From NCBI GenBank assembly GCA_964471595.1, contig CAYYGN010000001.1, forward strand, positions 1 to 64,000: DNA of 64,000 bases. The letters run 5' to 3'. Positions 1 through 9,119 of the stretch are shown one piece after another. The DNA is from JAGNXB01 sp964471595. Lineage in GTDB: Bacteria; Bacteroidota; Bacteroidia; Chitinophagales; Saprospiraceae. Positions within the stretch are counted from its first letter, which is position 1, and each line of letters starts with the position of its first letter. The notes beneath the pieces are model-generated. The model made no database searches, had not been told where the DNA came from, and saw only the letters and a program-made list of their open reading frames with translations. The translations under genes were made by a program, and so were the position numbers.

Positions 1-2
1 GC

Positions 3-1955
3 TTCGGAGGGACAAATGGTTCTGCCACCGTCCTGGCCTCAGGGGGTACGGCACCCTATCAATATCTCTGGAATACCGTGCCGCCTCAAACCGGATCCAC
101 CGCCACCGGTCTCGGCGCCGGCAACTGGTCGGTCACCGTCACTGACGACAACGGATGTACGGCTACGGGGAGTGTTGGATTGGTACAGCCTGCCGACATA
201 CTACTCCAAATAGAGACAACGGACCAGACTTGTATTCCCAAATCAGACGGCGAGGCTGAAGTCATTGCGACCGGAGGTAAGCCACCCTATTCATATCTAT
301 GGGATGACCCGGGACAAAGTACCGCCTCTAAAATAACTGGTCTTGCACCGGGGACTTACACTGTGACCGTGACGGATTCGGACGGTTGTTCGAAAGTGGT
401 GCAAGCCATTATTGAAGCATCTGTGATCCCCTGTGATTGTCAAGTACGTATTGGCGATTACGTCTGGTATGACTTCAATCGAAACGGGATCCAAAATACC
501 AATGAACAAGGAATCAATGGCATTCCCGTGGATCTGGTCCAGGCAGGTCCGGATTTGGTGTATGGAACGGATGATGATGACATCATTAAATCTACCGTGA
601 CTTCAGGCTTTGGTTTCCAGACCGGGAGGTACTTGTTTGAAGATGTCTGTGCGGGTACTTACGCGGTTTGTTTCCGGATAGATACCATTTCGCATGCATT
701 CTCACCTCCGTTCCAGGGCGGAGACAAGGCCCTGGACAGTGACGCGCTTATAGCTACGGGGTGCACGCCAGCCTTTACGGTCACCAGCCAATCGGGGGAT
801 GATCTGACGCAAGATGCCGGGATTCATGATCGATGTGTGGAGGTCACTGATCCTGGAGAGATCGGTTATGATCAAACACTTTGTTATCCGGGCGAAGTTC
901 CCAACATGATAATAAGTGTTCAGGATCCTGAAGGCGGTGTTGATCCACTGGAATACATGTGGTTGGTTTCCGATGTGGCGCCGGTTTATTGGGTGGGAAA
1001 TGCTGACTGGAAGGAAATTCCAGGTGCGATAGGTCCTGAGTACCAACCAGGTCCGGTCCAAAAGACCACCTATTTTCTACGGTGTGTACGAAGTGCCAAT
1101 TGCTGGGACTGGAATGAATCCAACATGATCACCATTACTGTGATTGATCCCCAAGCCGTCATTCTGGATGGTTATGTGGATCCGCTTTGCACCAACAAAT
1201 CCTATATTTTCCACGCCAAAAACAACGCTCTTCCCGCCACGTATTCCTGGAAGTTCGGACCCGATGCCATGCCTCCAACCGCAACAGGTACCGTCGTCAA
1301 TGGTATCAAATGGCCTACTGAGGGTGTAAAAACCATCATGTTGACGGTCACCATCGGGGCATGTGTCGATTCGGTCATGCTGACTTTCAATGCGGTTCTA
1401 TGCGACTGCAAACCTCCCCTTCTGAATTTTGATGCTATACTTACAGCAGACAAGACCGTAGTTGCCTCATGGGAGGTGGATCAGTGGGATTACCCTTATG
1501 TTTCCCTGCTGGAGCGTTCGAGGGATGGGGTCGAATGGCAGTTGGTTACCAACCTTCTTGGTACACCCTCCTCCCGGAGCGTATATCATTTTGAGGACAC
1601 TCAACCATTCCCAGGAGAAAGCCACTATCGCGTCCGGGTTGTCGATATCCAACCCGAATTCGAAATTAGTGCGTTAAAGACCATATTCCTGCGAACGTCG
1701 GCTGTGTGGGACCTTGAATTCCATCCCATGCCGTTCTCGGACAGGGTAACGGCGTTCCTACTTGAATCTCAGGAAAAAGATGGCGAAGTTCACTTTTTCG
1801 ATATGAAGGGACGTTTGCTGGATGTGATCCGGATTCCATCCGGAGTCCGTTCGATTGAAATACCAACTTCCCATTGGCCTGATGGGCACATTACCGCCTA
1901 TATCTACCTGGCTGATCGCAGGCCGTATGCAAGGCTGATCACCAAAGTCAAATAG
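3..1955 (+). CDS. T9SS-exported adhesin with SprB-like and SdrD-type modules (5' partial)
   Basis: The reading frame is open from base 3, so the gene starts left of the window and only its last about 650 codons are seen. Two SprB-type repeats (pattern GGxxPYxYLW then GTYTVTVTDxxGC) are followed by an SdrD B-like domain beginning IGDYVWYDFNRNGIQ at about 450-510. Next come Ig/PKD-like stretches rich in paired cysteines, and a C-terminal domain of about 80 residues (HPMPFSDRV ... FDMKGRLLDV ... RLITKV) that resembles a type A T9SS sorting signal. In this family the signal directs export through the outer membrane and anchoring at the surface. A strong terminator follows at 1981. The module order suggests a surface adhesin or structural protein. 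The family call is confident; the ligand is unknown. Confidence 0.88.
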   Translation, partial: FGGTNGSATVLASGGTAPYQYLWNTVPPQTGSTATGLGAGNWSVTVTDDNGCTATGSVGLVQPADILLQIETTDQTCIPKSDGEAEVIATGGKPPYSYLWDDPGQSTASKITGLAPGTYTVTVTDSDGCSKVVQAIIEASVIPCDCQVRIGDYVWYDFNRNGIQNTNEQGINGIPVDLVQAGPDLVYGTDDDDIIKSTVTSGFGFQTGRYLFEDVCAGTYAVCFRIDTISHAFSPPFQGGDKALDSDALIATGCTPAFTVTSQSGDDLTQDAGIHDRCVEVTDPGEIGYDQTLCYPGEVPNMIISVQDPEGGVDPLEYMWLVSDVAPVYWVGNADWKEIPGAIGPEYQPGPVQKTTYFLRCVRSANCWDWNESNMITITVIDPQAVILDGYVDPLCTNKSYIFHAKNNALPATYSWKFGPDAMPPTATGTVVNGIKWPTEGVKTIMLTVTIGACVDSVMLTFNAVLCDCKPPLLNFDAILTADKTVVASWEVDQWDYPYVSLLERSRDGVEWQLVTNLLGTPSSRSVYHFEDTQPFPGESHYRVRVVDIQPEFEISALKTIFLRTSAVWDLEFHPMPFSDRVTAFLLESQEKDGEVHFFDMKGRLLDVIRIPSGVRSIEIPTSHWPDGHITAYIYLADRRPYARLITKVK

Positions 1956-1980
1956 GATATCAGGGTTAATTTAAGTGAAA

Positions 1981-2016
1981 ACGGGCCGGAGCAAGGAAGC
2001 TCCGGCCCGTTTTTTT
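1981..2016 (+). terminator. Intrinsic terminator of the T9SS adhesin gene
   Basis: A perfect 12-bp stem (1981-1992 with 1999-2010, GC-rich, 6-nt loop) is followed by a run of T. It lies 26 bp after the stop codon of the upstream plus-strand gene. Confidence 0.9.
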
Positions 2017-2235
2017 ACTTGAGGCAAATTTTGCAATTGTCTCAATAGCAGATATTTATAGTTTGTTGGAAAAAATAATTTTTAAATTTAATAGCTTCAA
2101 GTGATTGTATATATAAAATGTGTTTTACTTTTACCCTGTCGTCAGACAACGGGTTACCATCCCATGGGCAAGTAAGACTAAGTTCCCATTACTTCCCAAC
2201 CCGATTCCATCTCAAAAACCGCAATTTCCCAAAGC
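2017..2235. other. AT-rich intergenic stretch without a gene
   Basis: This stretch separates the adhesin terminator from the 3' end of the photolyase. It is strongly AT-rich around 2040-2120. No ORF, RNA gene or promoter box that I would defend is visible. A plus-strand ORF beginning at 2118 mostly overlaps the photolyase antisense and is not coding-like. Confidence 0.6.
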
Positions 2236-2275
2236 AGGGGTTTAACCAGGTGCCATCCGGGTTAGCCCCTTTTTT
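2236..2275. terminator. Hairpin at the photolyase 3' end, U-tract on the opposite strand
   Basis: A stem of about 11 bp with one bulge (2236-2247 with 2260-2270) abuts the photolyase stop codon. The T-run (2270-2275) is on the plus strand, so as an intrinsic terminator it would stop transcription entering the photolyase gene in antisense. It may also simply form the photolyase mRNA 3' end. Confidence 0.6.
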
Positions 2276-3680
2276 AATTGGGCTCTGCCCTCAGTGCAGC
2301 ACGATAAACTTTCAAACAACGATCTCTGGCCGATTCGTGGGGAATCATAGGGGCAGGATAGTAGGGGGAATCCCACTCCGGCACCCATTTCCTGATGTAG
2401 GAACCATCCGGATCGAATTTTCTTCTTTGAAGTTCAGGATTGAAGATGCGGAAGTAGGGTGCGGCATCTGTACCACTACCGGCTGCCCATTGCCACCCGC
2501 CATTGTTGCTGGCCATTTCATAGTCCAGTAAATGTCGGGCGAACCAAGCCTCACCCCATCGCCAGTCAATCAGCAGGTGCTTGGCGAGAAAACTGGCTGT
2601 CACCATACGAACCCTGTTGTGCATGTATCCAGTCGCCATCAATTCCCTCATTCCGGCATCCACCAATGGATACCCGGTCAACCCTTGGCACCACTTATGA
2701 AAGTCTTCTTCATCATCCCTCCAGGGAATCCCGTCATATGCCGGCTTGAAGGCCTGATGGGCCACATGGGGAAAATGAGCCAGAATCTGTGCATAGAACT
2801 CCCTCCATATCAGCTCATTGACATATACATCGGAAAGGCGAAGCGCTTTTCTGACCTTTTCCCGAATACTGATGGTACCAAAGCGAAAGTGAATGCCCAA
2901 TCGGGATGTACCTTTCCTGGCGGGGTAATCCCGTGAATGGGCATATTCCCGGATCAATCGCGAAGAGACTGTTTCGGATGGGAATGATTGTCGAGAACGA
3001 CGGAATCCCATCTGTTCCAGTGATGGTACCCTTGAAGTAGCCACTTTCATCCAACCTGCACGTTGATCTTCTGAAGGCCAGACCCTAAGGAAAGAGGAGG
3101 TCTCGGGATGGCCATTTGCCGATGTATCCTTCAATCGTGCCATCCAGGCCTTGGCATAAGGGGTAAAAACCGTATACGGCATTCCATCTTTTTTGACCAA
3201 TTCGTCCCATTCAATAACCCAATGATCCTTGTACAGGTGAAGCGGAATTCCTTTTTTACCCAGCCAATCAGCAATCGCATGATCTCGTTCCCTGGAATAG
3301 GGTTCGATATCCCTGTTGGCATGCACTGCAGCAAGGGGCCATCGATCGGCCAAAAAAGCGAAAATATCCAGAGGACGACCGTTGAAAATCAACAGGTTGC
3401 CCCCAAACTCAAGTATTTGCTTTTGCAAATCCATCAATCTGTCATACAAGAAGGTTACCCTTGCATCATCCTTGTCCTCCAGTTGGTCCAGAATATTGCT
3501 GTCAAAGATGAATATCCCCACTACTGCCCTATTGTTTTTCAGGGCATGGTACAATCCTGTATTGTCATGGAGGCGTAGATCGCGTCTGAACCAAAACAAG
3601 TGGACAGGGCCGGACGTCGGCGGCAGATGGGTATCAACAGACAAACTGGTAGGGTTCACGGCAGGGCAAATGTCTTCCAC
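2274..3680 (-). CDS. phrB: Deoxyribodipyrimidine photolyase (cryptochrome/photolyase family)
   Basis: This is a light-driven FAD enzyme that splits cyclobutane pyrimidine dimers in DNA. The 468-residue length fits class I CPD photolyases. The N-terminal alpha/beta domain begins at VHLFWFRRDLRLHDN (about residue 27). The FAD-binding half carries LIWREFYAQIL, GYPLVDAGMREL and the signature NNGGWQWAAGSGTDAAPYF with FRIFNP, which is close to bacterial CPD photolyases. The first about 25 residues look poorly conserved, but no internal ATG precedes the core. It is transcribed alone, away from the TPR lipoprotein gene at 3755. A specialised cryptochrome cannot be excluded, but the motifs favour repair. 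Confidence 0.93.
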   Translation of the reverse strand: MEDICPAVNPTSLSVDTHLPPTSGPVHLFWFRRDLRLHDNTGLYHALKNNRAVVGIFIFDSNILDQLEDKDDARVTFLYDRLMDLQKQILEFGGNLLIFNGRPLDIFAFLADRWPLAAVHANRDIEPYSRERDHAIADWLGKKGIPLHLYKDHWVIEWDELVKKDGMPYTVFTPYAKAWMARLKDTSANGHPETSSFLRVWPSEDQRAGWMKVATSRVPSLEQMGFRRSRQSFPSETVSSRLIREYAHSRDYPARKGTSRLGIHFRFGTISIREKVRKALRLSDVYVNELIWREFYAQILAHFPHVAHQAFKPAYDGIPWRDDEEDFHKWCQGLTGYPLVDAGMRELMATGYMHNRVRMVTASFLAKHLLIDWRWGEAWFARHLLDYEMASNNGGWQWAAGSGTDAAPYFRIFNPELQRRKFDPDGSYIRKWVPEWDSPYYPAPMIPHESARDRCLKVYRAALRAEPN

Positions 3681-3711
3681 TGGCCATATAACCCGTTTGG
3701 GGACTTCCCGG

Positions 3712-3743
3712 TTGAAGACGGTGGCCGGAATCTCCTACATTTG
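3712..3743 (+). promoter_or_regulatory. Bacteroidota-type promoter of the TPR lipoprotein gene
   Basis: TTG at 3712-3714, a 21-bp spacer and TACATTTG at 3736-3743 match the Bacteroidota -33/-7 pattern (TTG / TAnnTTTG). The start codon at 3755 lies 11 nt downstream, implying a very short leader. Confidence 0.6.
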
Positions 3744-3754
3744 CATGCCAAGCA

Positions 3755-4654
3755 ATGTCCTCCATGACCATAAACCGACCATTCATCCTTTTCGTGATCC
3801 TTTTTACCGGGCAGTTGCATTCATGCCGGCAAGAAAAGAGCTCCGACATACCGGACCGGATCGCTCAGGTTTCATCCCAGAAGGAGCTACTTGAAATGTC
3901 AAATCTCGTTGACTCGCTCATTCATTTGCATCAGCCACAACCTGCAGGTTTGTGGTTGGGATTGCTTGGAAAGAAGGCGGCCGAACTGCACAGGTACCGG
4001 GATGCCGAGAGGTATTTCATCAAAGCTATCAAAGAAGATCCTGCTTTTGAGGGTACCAGTCAGCATTTGTTTGAACTGGCAGAAATATACCGGGGATATC
4101 TCGACAAATCAGAGCTGGCCAATACCATTTACTGCAGCTTGTCGGAAAAAGCACCGGCAGGATTGAAGGAAAAAGCCGGCAAAGCCTGCCAGCTTGAAAG
4201 GCCGGGTATTGACAGTCTCATGGTGGTATGGAATGCCAATGCCATGGATGACAAAACCGGTCGGTTGGACCCTGCCTCAGCCCAGGATTTCATAGCTGCA
4301 GCTCAGGTTCGGGCTTTGCTTTACCCGGAAGAAACCATCAGCGCCATGGGCCTGTTTGAGGCAGCTCAATGGGCCAAGGCATTGCGTTCCTTCCCCATGG
4401 CGCTCCAACTTTATGATTGGGTCCTGGAAGATTACAGCGAAGGTCCTTTTGGTCCGAAATCCCTGTTTTTACGGGCATTCACCCTGGAAAACGATTTGGG
4501 AAACCTCGAAGCGGCCAAAGCTGATTATGAAGCCTTTTTGAAGCGTTGGCCGGATGATCCATTTGCCGATGACGCCCGCTTATTGTTGGAAAACCTGGGC
4601 AAGGACCCTGGAGAGCTGATTCGCCAATTCGAATCACAATCAGGCACTCAGTGA
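3755..4654 (+). CDS. TPR-repeat lipoprotein
   Basis: The N-terminus has a hydrophobic signal (PFILFVILFTGQ) ending in a lipobox LHSC with Cys at residue 24, so it should be a lipid-anchored envelope protein. The rest is helical with several tetratricopeptide-like units (for example ELHRYRDAERYFIKAIKEDP at about 75-94 and FPMALQLYDWVLEDYSEG at about 210-227). TPR proteins act as scaffolds, so no reaction is expected. The start is set at the first ATG after the promoter box at 3736; ATG 3764 is an alternative. It converges with the HtrA gene across a shared hairpin. Partner unknown. Confidence 0.8.
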   Translation: MSSMTINRPFILFVILFTGQLHSCRQEKSSDIPDRIAQVSSQKELLEMSNLVDSLIHLHQPQPAGLWLGLLGKKAAELHRYRDAERYFIKAIKEDPAFEGTSQHLFELAEIYRGYLDKSELANTIYCSLSEKAPAGLKEKAGKACQLERPGIDSLMVVWNANAMDDKTGRLDPASAQDFIAAAQVRALLYPEETISAMGLFEAAQWAKALRSFPMALQLYDWVLEDYSEGPFGPKSLFLRAFTLENDLGNLEAAKADYEAFLKRWPDDPFADDARLLLENLGKDPGELIRQFESQSGTQ

Positions 4655-4658
4655 CAAG

Positions 4659-4692
4659 ACAAAGGACTGCAGGAGTTCCGGCAGCCCTTTGT
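4659..4692. terminator. Hairpin between convergent TPR lipoprotein and htrA genes
   Basis: A 12-bp stem with one A-C mismatch (4659-4670 with 4681-4692) lies between two convergent stop codons. The flanking T and A runs are short, so this is a candidate bidirectional terminator only. Confidence 0.5.
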
Positions 4693-4713
4693 AACAGAAA
4701 TTCATTAAGGCCA

Positions 4714-6216
4714 TCACATTCCCAAGCCGTAGTAGTAAGTGCCCGTTTGGCCGGGATAGATGCCTTCCAGCAATATCCCGCCCTCCCGTTGGGCAAGCAC
4801 TTTTTCCAGCTCATCCAAAGACCTTACCCGTTGGCGATCCACGCGTGTAATGACGAACCCTTCCCTAATGTCAGTTTGCTTCCGGATGACTCCAGGACCG
4901 ATTTTGTCAACGGCCAATCCACCATCTATACCGTATTTGTGGGCTTCTTCCTTCGACAACACCTTGAAATGCACACCGAGATCCTTGTGGTAGGAAGCCG
5001 TCTCAGCACGAATCCGGGATGTTGATCCTTCCTTGTTATTGAGCGTGACCTGGTACTCCTTCTCTTTGCCGAATCGGTTCACCTTGATGTTCAACCGGTC
5101 ACCCGGGCGATGGCTACCGATCATACCCAGTAGTTCGGAAGTCGTGTGAATGGTCTTCCCTTCCACACCCACAATGACATCGCCAGCTTTGATTCCAGCC
5201 TTTTCGGCGGCACCACCGGATACCAGACTGTCAATCAAAACCCCTTGCACCACAGCGAGGTCCTTTGCTTGGGCCAGTTGGTTATCCACGGTTCGGATCA
5301 TCGCCCCTATGAAACCACGCTGCACCGTGCCGAACTCCACCAAATCCTCCACAACCTTGCGGACAATATTGCTCGGTATGGCAAAACCGTAACCTGAATA
5401 GGTCCCGGTCGGACTGGCAATTGCCGTGTTGATACCGATAAGCCTGCCTTCCAGATCCACCAAAGCCCCTCCACTATTTCCGGGATTTATCGCTGCGTCA
5501 GTCTGAATGAAGGACTCAATGGCAAATTGGTCTCTGAGAATGTTGATATTTCTCGCTTTGGCGGAAACTATGCCTGCAGTCACGGTCGCATTCAGGTTGA
5601 ATGGATTGCCGACTGCCATCACCCATTCCCCCACTTTGACTTCGTCTGAATTCATGAAAACCAACGTGGGCAGTCCTTTCTCTTCAATCTTCAAGAGCGC
5701 GAGATCCGTGGTTGGATCAGTTCCCACCAATTCCGCTTTGTAGCTCCTGTTGTCGTTCAATGCGACTTCGATATCAGAAGCCTCGGCTATGACGTGATTG
5801 TTGGTCACGATATATCCATCCTGACTGATGATCACTCCCGATCCTGAACCGGTGCGGGCTTGCGGGCCTTCCGGTTGGCGGGGAAACTCGAAACGAAACT
5901 GGGGACCGAAGAATCTTTCAAACAAATCGTCCTCAAAGAATTCATGTTGCGGAGCATTGCCCCTGGCTGCCATAACTTGGGTCGATGTAATGTGGACTAC
6001 GGAATTGAGGACCTTTTCACTGGTTTGGGTAAAGTCAAGCGGAACGATTTCTCCCCGCTCATTGGCGGTAAAGAGGGCCCCTTTGACAGGGGTTGCGTTG
6101 ACATGCTCAATCGTGAATCGCTGTGATCCCATCCAGCCCATGTAATACGCCGCGATGAGGAGTGTGGCCGTTACCAGGACTGCAGTAGTTGCGCTGATCA
6201 GGACATACTTTTTCAT
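4714..6216 (-). CDS. htrA: HtrA/DegP-family periplasmic serine protease with PDZ domains
   Basis: This is a trypsin-fold protease for misfolded envelope proteins. Taking MKKYVLIS as the start (500 residues; the longer ORF begins at 6237), there is one N-terminal membrane or signal segment (residues 4-24). The catalytic triad is visible: His141 in NNHVI, Asp171 in TDLALLKI and Ser248 in GNSGGAL. Two PDZ regions follow, the first around GVLIDSLVSGGAAEKAGIKA and the second near the C-terminus (GVIRKQTDIREGFVITRVD). Glycine- and proline-rich text at 105-127 is the usual LA-loop region. It is monocistronic, converging with the TPR lipoprotein gene. A weak TAnnTTTG-like box lies 18 nt upstream (6235-6242). 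Confidence 0.93.
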   Translation of the reverse strand: MKKYVLISATTAVLVTATLLIAAYYMGWMGSQRFTIEHVNATPVKGALFTANERGEIVPLDFTQTSEKVLNSVVHITSTQVMAARGNAPQHEFFEDDLFERFFGPQFRFEFPRQPEGPQARTGSGSGVIISQDGYIVTNNHVIAEASDIEVALNDNRSYKAELVGTDPTTDLALLKIEEKGLPTLVFMNSDEVKVGEWVMAVGNPFNLNATVTAGIVSAKARNINILRDQFAIESFIQTDAAINPGNSGGALVDLEGRLIGINTAIASPTGTYSGYGFAIPSNIVRKVVEDLVEFGTVQRGFIGAMIRTVDNQLAQAKDLAVVQGVLIDSLVSGGAAEKAGIKAGDVIVGVEGKTIHTTSELLGMIGSHRPGDRLNIKVNRFGKEKEYQVTLNNKEGSTSRIRAETASYHKDLGVHFKVLSKEEAHKYGIDGGLAVDKIGPGVIRKQTDIREGFVITRVDRQRVRSLDELEKVLAQREGGILLEGIYPGQTGTYYYGLGM

Positions 6217-6389
6217 AGCATGAGGTTTGATTGGCAAAATAACGGGGCGTTATCCTTTCCGTTTTCATCGGCCGTGGAGTTTGACAAAATTTTAACCTGG
6301 GCCTGGCTTGCGGATTCATCCTCCAGGGTTCGATCCCTAACAATAAGGATATGGCCCGGCAATGCATTCTCCTCCCGAAATTTTCCTGG

Positions 6390-6902
6390 TCAGTCCGGTG
6401 CTACTAAGTCTTTGGGCATCAACCAGGAATCCTTGTATGGCTTTACCCAGGCGGACCTCCAGTCTCCTAATAGGCGGACACTATGATCCAGGATGCGGAT
6501 ATCATCGGGCAATGATCCTGCGCGTACGGCTTCCCGGAGATCTCTTTTGGTCATGAACCGCATGTCTCCAGAAATCTCCAAAACAGGGATTACAAGCCGA
6601 TTGAAGAAGTCCAAACCCGTCTTTTGCCCCAAATTCTGGATCATATGATGTAAAGCATCACCCGCACAACCTGAAACCGGAGTGACATGCTCATCCGCTG
6701 CCAAAACGATGAAGTGTCGCGAGAAAAACTGGACAGCGGCTCTGACCGGCATCCGATGGGCTTTAAAAGTTGCCAGAAATCCGGTAATCGCTTCCTGGAG
6801 GATTGTTTCCTGATCCGCATTCCAGGGCATGACAGTTTGAAAAATCCATACCCGGGCATCATCAGGATAGCCTGCAAAAGCATCAGACGATGGAATGTTC
6901 AT
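6390..6902 (-). CDS. Conserved Bacteroidota protein, partner of the Fe-S oxidoreductase genes
   Basis: This 170-residue protein has no signal or membrane segment. It resembles a family I recall in Flavobacteriia and relatives that databases often label 'ABC transporter ATPase', yet no Walker A, Walker B or ABC signature is present. Features seen are DARVWIFQTVMPW near the N-terminus, a central SGCAGDALHHMIQNLG, and WRSAWVKPYKDSWL near the end. Its start overlaps the stop of the upstream Fe-S gene by 4 bp (ATGA type), so the two are translationally coupled. The overlap and the remembered co-occurrence suggest a role in maturation or function of the Fe-S unit. Function unknown. Confidence 0.75.
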   Translation of the reverse strand: MNIPSSDAFAGYPDDARVWIFQTVMPWNADQETILQEAITGFLATFKAHRMPVRAAVQFFSRHFIVLAADEHVTPVSGCAGDALHHMIQNLGQKTGLDFFNRLVIPVLEISGDMRFMTKRDLREAVRAGSLPDDIRILDHSVRLLGDWRSAWVKPYKDSWLMPKDLVAPD

Positions 6903-7690
6903 GTCTTGGGCAGTTTCTGGATGATGAGTTCGGCCAGGTCATAGACCATAATTTCATCCTGTTTGTCCATCGCTTTCACGCCGTCGGACATCATGGTCAA
7001 GCAGAACGGGCAATTGACGGCAATGGTCTTTGCTCCTGTAGCTGCCGCTTCCCGGCTGCGTTCCTCGTTGATACGGCCCCCTCCAGGCTCGTCTTCCTTC
7101 CACATTTGTGCCCCTCCTGCTCCACAGCAAAGTCCTTTAGCCCTGGAACGGTTCATTTCACGAACTTCCATGCGCAGGGTTTCAAGGATCGCCCGCGGAG
7201 CTCCATATTCTCCGTTTACCCGTCCCAAGTAACAACTGTCGTGATATGTGACAGGCTCGGTATCCAATTCCTTGTCCAGGACAATGGCTCCTGTTTTAAG
7301 GAGGTGATCGATCAATTGGGTATGGTGCCAGACTTCATATTTTCCTCCCAACTCCGGGTATTCGTTCTTCAACGTATTGAAGCAGTGGGGACATGTTGCC
7401 ACTATGCGCACTACCTCATAACCGTTCAGGGTCTGGATGTTTTGAAGGGCCAGCATTTGGAATATGAACTCGTTGCCTGCCCGGCGAGCGGGATCCCCTG
7501 TACAGGCTTCCTCGAGACCCAATATTCCATAGGAAAGTCCTGCGGCATCAAGCACCGAACAAAAGGCCCGGGCCACTCTTTGAGCTCTCGGGTCAAAGCT
7601 ACCGGCACACCCCACCCAAAAGAGGTAATCCGGCTTTTTGCCTTCCTGGGTCCACTGTGCCAGGGTTTTGATCGGAAGTGGTTCATTCAT
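6899..7690 (-). CDS. (Fe-S)-binding protein with two CCG cysteine-rich domains
   Basis: The protein belongs to the HdrB/GlpC/LldE-type cysteine-rich family, with two copies of the CxnCCGxxxCxxC pattern. Visible cysteine motifs are CAGSF near the N-terminus, ATCPHCFNTL, KGLCCGAGGAQMW and NCPFCLTMM. Such subunits bind an unusual [4Fe-4S] centre and pass electrons in soluble or membrane-associated oxidoreductases. The ATG at 7690 is preferred over the TTG at 7699. It sits 21 bp after the 4Fe-4S membrane partner (7712-9070) and overlaps the next gene by 4 bp, so the three genes form one operon. The substrate is unknown. Confidence 0.87.
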   Translation of the reverse strand: MNEPLPIKTLAQWTQEGKKPDYLFWVGCAGSFDPRAQRVARAFCSVLDAAGLSYGILGLEEACTGDPARRAGNEFIFQMLALQNIQTLNGYEVVRIVATCPHCFNTLKNEYPELGGKYEVWHHTQLIDHLLKTGAIVLDKELDTEPVTYHDSCYLGRVNGEYGAPRAILETLRMEVREMNRSRAKGLCCGAGGAQMWKEDEPGGGRINEERSREAAATGAKTIAVNCPFCLTMMSDGVKAMDKQDEIMVYDLAELIIQKLPKT

Positions 7691-7711
7691 ACACCGCAAA
7701 TTAACGAGGAA

Positions 7712-9070
7712 TCAGCTCACCTCCTTGGTCCATGCGTCTCTGGCATCAGTAACCTGCCATGCGGACTGACTGTTTTCGAGACTGTTGAAAAGAGGGAGCC
7801 AGTCAGAAGGACCCGAAGACAGGGTCAGGATTTCATAACGCCTCATCTTTAGGATGGGTTCAAGGGGGTTGATGAGGACTGGACATGCCTCCACGCAAGC
7901 CTGACAGGTGGTGCAGGCATGTAATTCCTCGGCGGAAATGTAATCGAAGAGCGATTTGCCATCCTCAAAAGAAGTGCGATCCAATCGTGCTCCGGAGCCA
8001 CGAAGTGCTTCTTTCATGAATTCTTCCCTTCCGGAGGCGATCTTTTTTCCTACTTCATCAGCCCTGTCCCGGATATCCATCATGATTTTCCGGGGAGAGA
8101 GTTTTTTGCCTGTCAGGTTGGCCGGGCATTGCGATGTACACCTTCCACACTCGGTACATGTATAAGCATCCAGGAGGTTTTTCCAGCTAAGTGCGGTCAC
8201 GTCACCGGCACCGAATTCAGGTACTTCGGACATCGCGGACACATCGGCGCCTGCATCCAGACCCAACATACTGCGGACTTCCTGTGTGATGGCAGGCATG
8301 TTCTCCATGCGGCCTCTGGGACGTTGAGGTGCCAGCCAGGTATTGGGAAAAGCCAACAGGATATGCAGATGCTTGGAATGAGGCAAATAGGCCAGGAAAC
8401 CGAATACTACCGTGATATGCAGCCACCATCCCGACCTTTCAAGAATCAGGAGAGTATGGCTCTCCAATCCCTGCATCCACCCTGCAAAAACCGAGCTGAG
8501 GACGAACGGACCTGCCTCGGGGTACACTTCAGGCCACCGTTGCTGCAGAACGGAATCCGCTGCATTCATGGTGAATATCCCCAGAATCAGCACTATCTCT
8601 CCCAAAAGAATGAGATTGGCATCCAGGGATGGCCACCCTTTCATTTCAGGTTTACGGAAGCGGGGAATGGTCAACAGGTTCCTTCGGGCAAGGAAAATGA
8701 GTGTGGCCACTAATGCCAGAAGGGAAAGGGCTTCGATCAGCGAAATGAGAAAGGTATAAAAAGAGCCGAGGTATGGAGCAAACAACCGATGTTTGCCCGA
8801 AAGACCGTCTGCCAAAATCTCGATCAATTCAATCTGGGTCAGCAGGAATGCCACGTAGATACAACCATGCAATACGGCAGGGAGAGGATTGGCAAACATT
8901 TTTTGCTGCCCGAATGCCACCAGGAGTAAATTACGCCAACGTTCATTGGTGGCACCGGCCACCTCCCAAGCCTCCCCCAGCCTGACATTTCTCAGGATGC
9001 GGGCATATCCGCGCCAGGCGATGAATGCTGTCGCCGTCAACAAAAAGAGGAACAGGATCTGCCCAATCAT
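7712..9070 (-). CDS. Membrane-anchored 4Fe-4S (HdrC/GlpC-like) oxidoreductase subunit
   Basis: The N-terminal half carries several transmembrane helices (IGQILFLFLLTATAFIAW at the start, then segments around residues 60-230) resembling the NarI/DsrM b-type cytochrome fold. The C-terminal half has two ferredoxin motifs, CTECGRCTSQCP and CTTCQACVEACP. The arrangement predicts electron transfer between the quinone pool and the cytosolic CCG subunit encoded next. ATG 9070 (MIGQIL) is chosen over an upstream ATG at 9127, which would overlap the divergent pyrR-like gene. A one-mismatch promoter box (9074-9081) lies 3 nt upstream. The physiological donor is not evident. Confidence 0.88.
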   Translation of the reverse strand: MIGQILFLFLLTATAFIAWRGYARILRNVRLGEAWEVAGATNERWRNLLLVAFGQQKMFANPLPAVLHGCIYVAFLLTQIELIEILADGLSGKHRLFAPYLGSFYTFLISLIEALSLLALVATLIFLARRNLLTIPRFRKPEMKGWPSLDANLILLGEIVLILGIFTMNAADSVLQQRWPEVYPEAGPFVLSSVFAGWMQGLESHTLLILERSGWWLHITVVFGFLAYLPHSKHLHILLAFPNTWLAPQRPRGRMENMPAITQEVRSMLGLDAGADVSAMSEVPEFGAGDVTALSWKNLLDAYTCTECGRCTSQCPANLTGKKLSPRKIMMDIRDRADEVGKKIASGREEFMKEALRGSGARLDRTSFEDGKSLFDYISAEELHACTTCQACVEACPVLINPLEPILKMRRYEILTLSSGPSDWLPLFNSLENSQSAWQVTDARDAWTKEVS

Positions 9071-9093
9071 GCGACTAAAGTAGTGCTTCCCGT

Positions 9094-9101
9094 TATCTTC
9101 G
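9094..9101 (+). promoter_or_regulatory. -7 promoter box of the pyrR-like gene
   Basis: TATCTTCG matches TAnnTTYG and ends 18 nt before the ATG at 9120, in a short divergent intergenic region. Confidence 0.5.
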
Positions 9102-9119
9102 TTCCTGAAACAGGTCCTT

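Noticed and set aside
6890..7852. Plus-strand ORF of 320 codons
   Set aside because: Antisense to the CCG Fe-S gene; no recognisable features.
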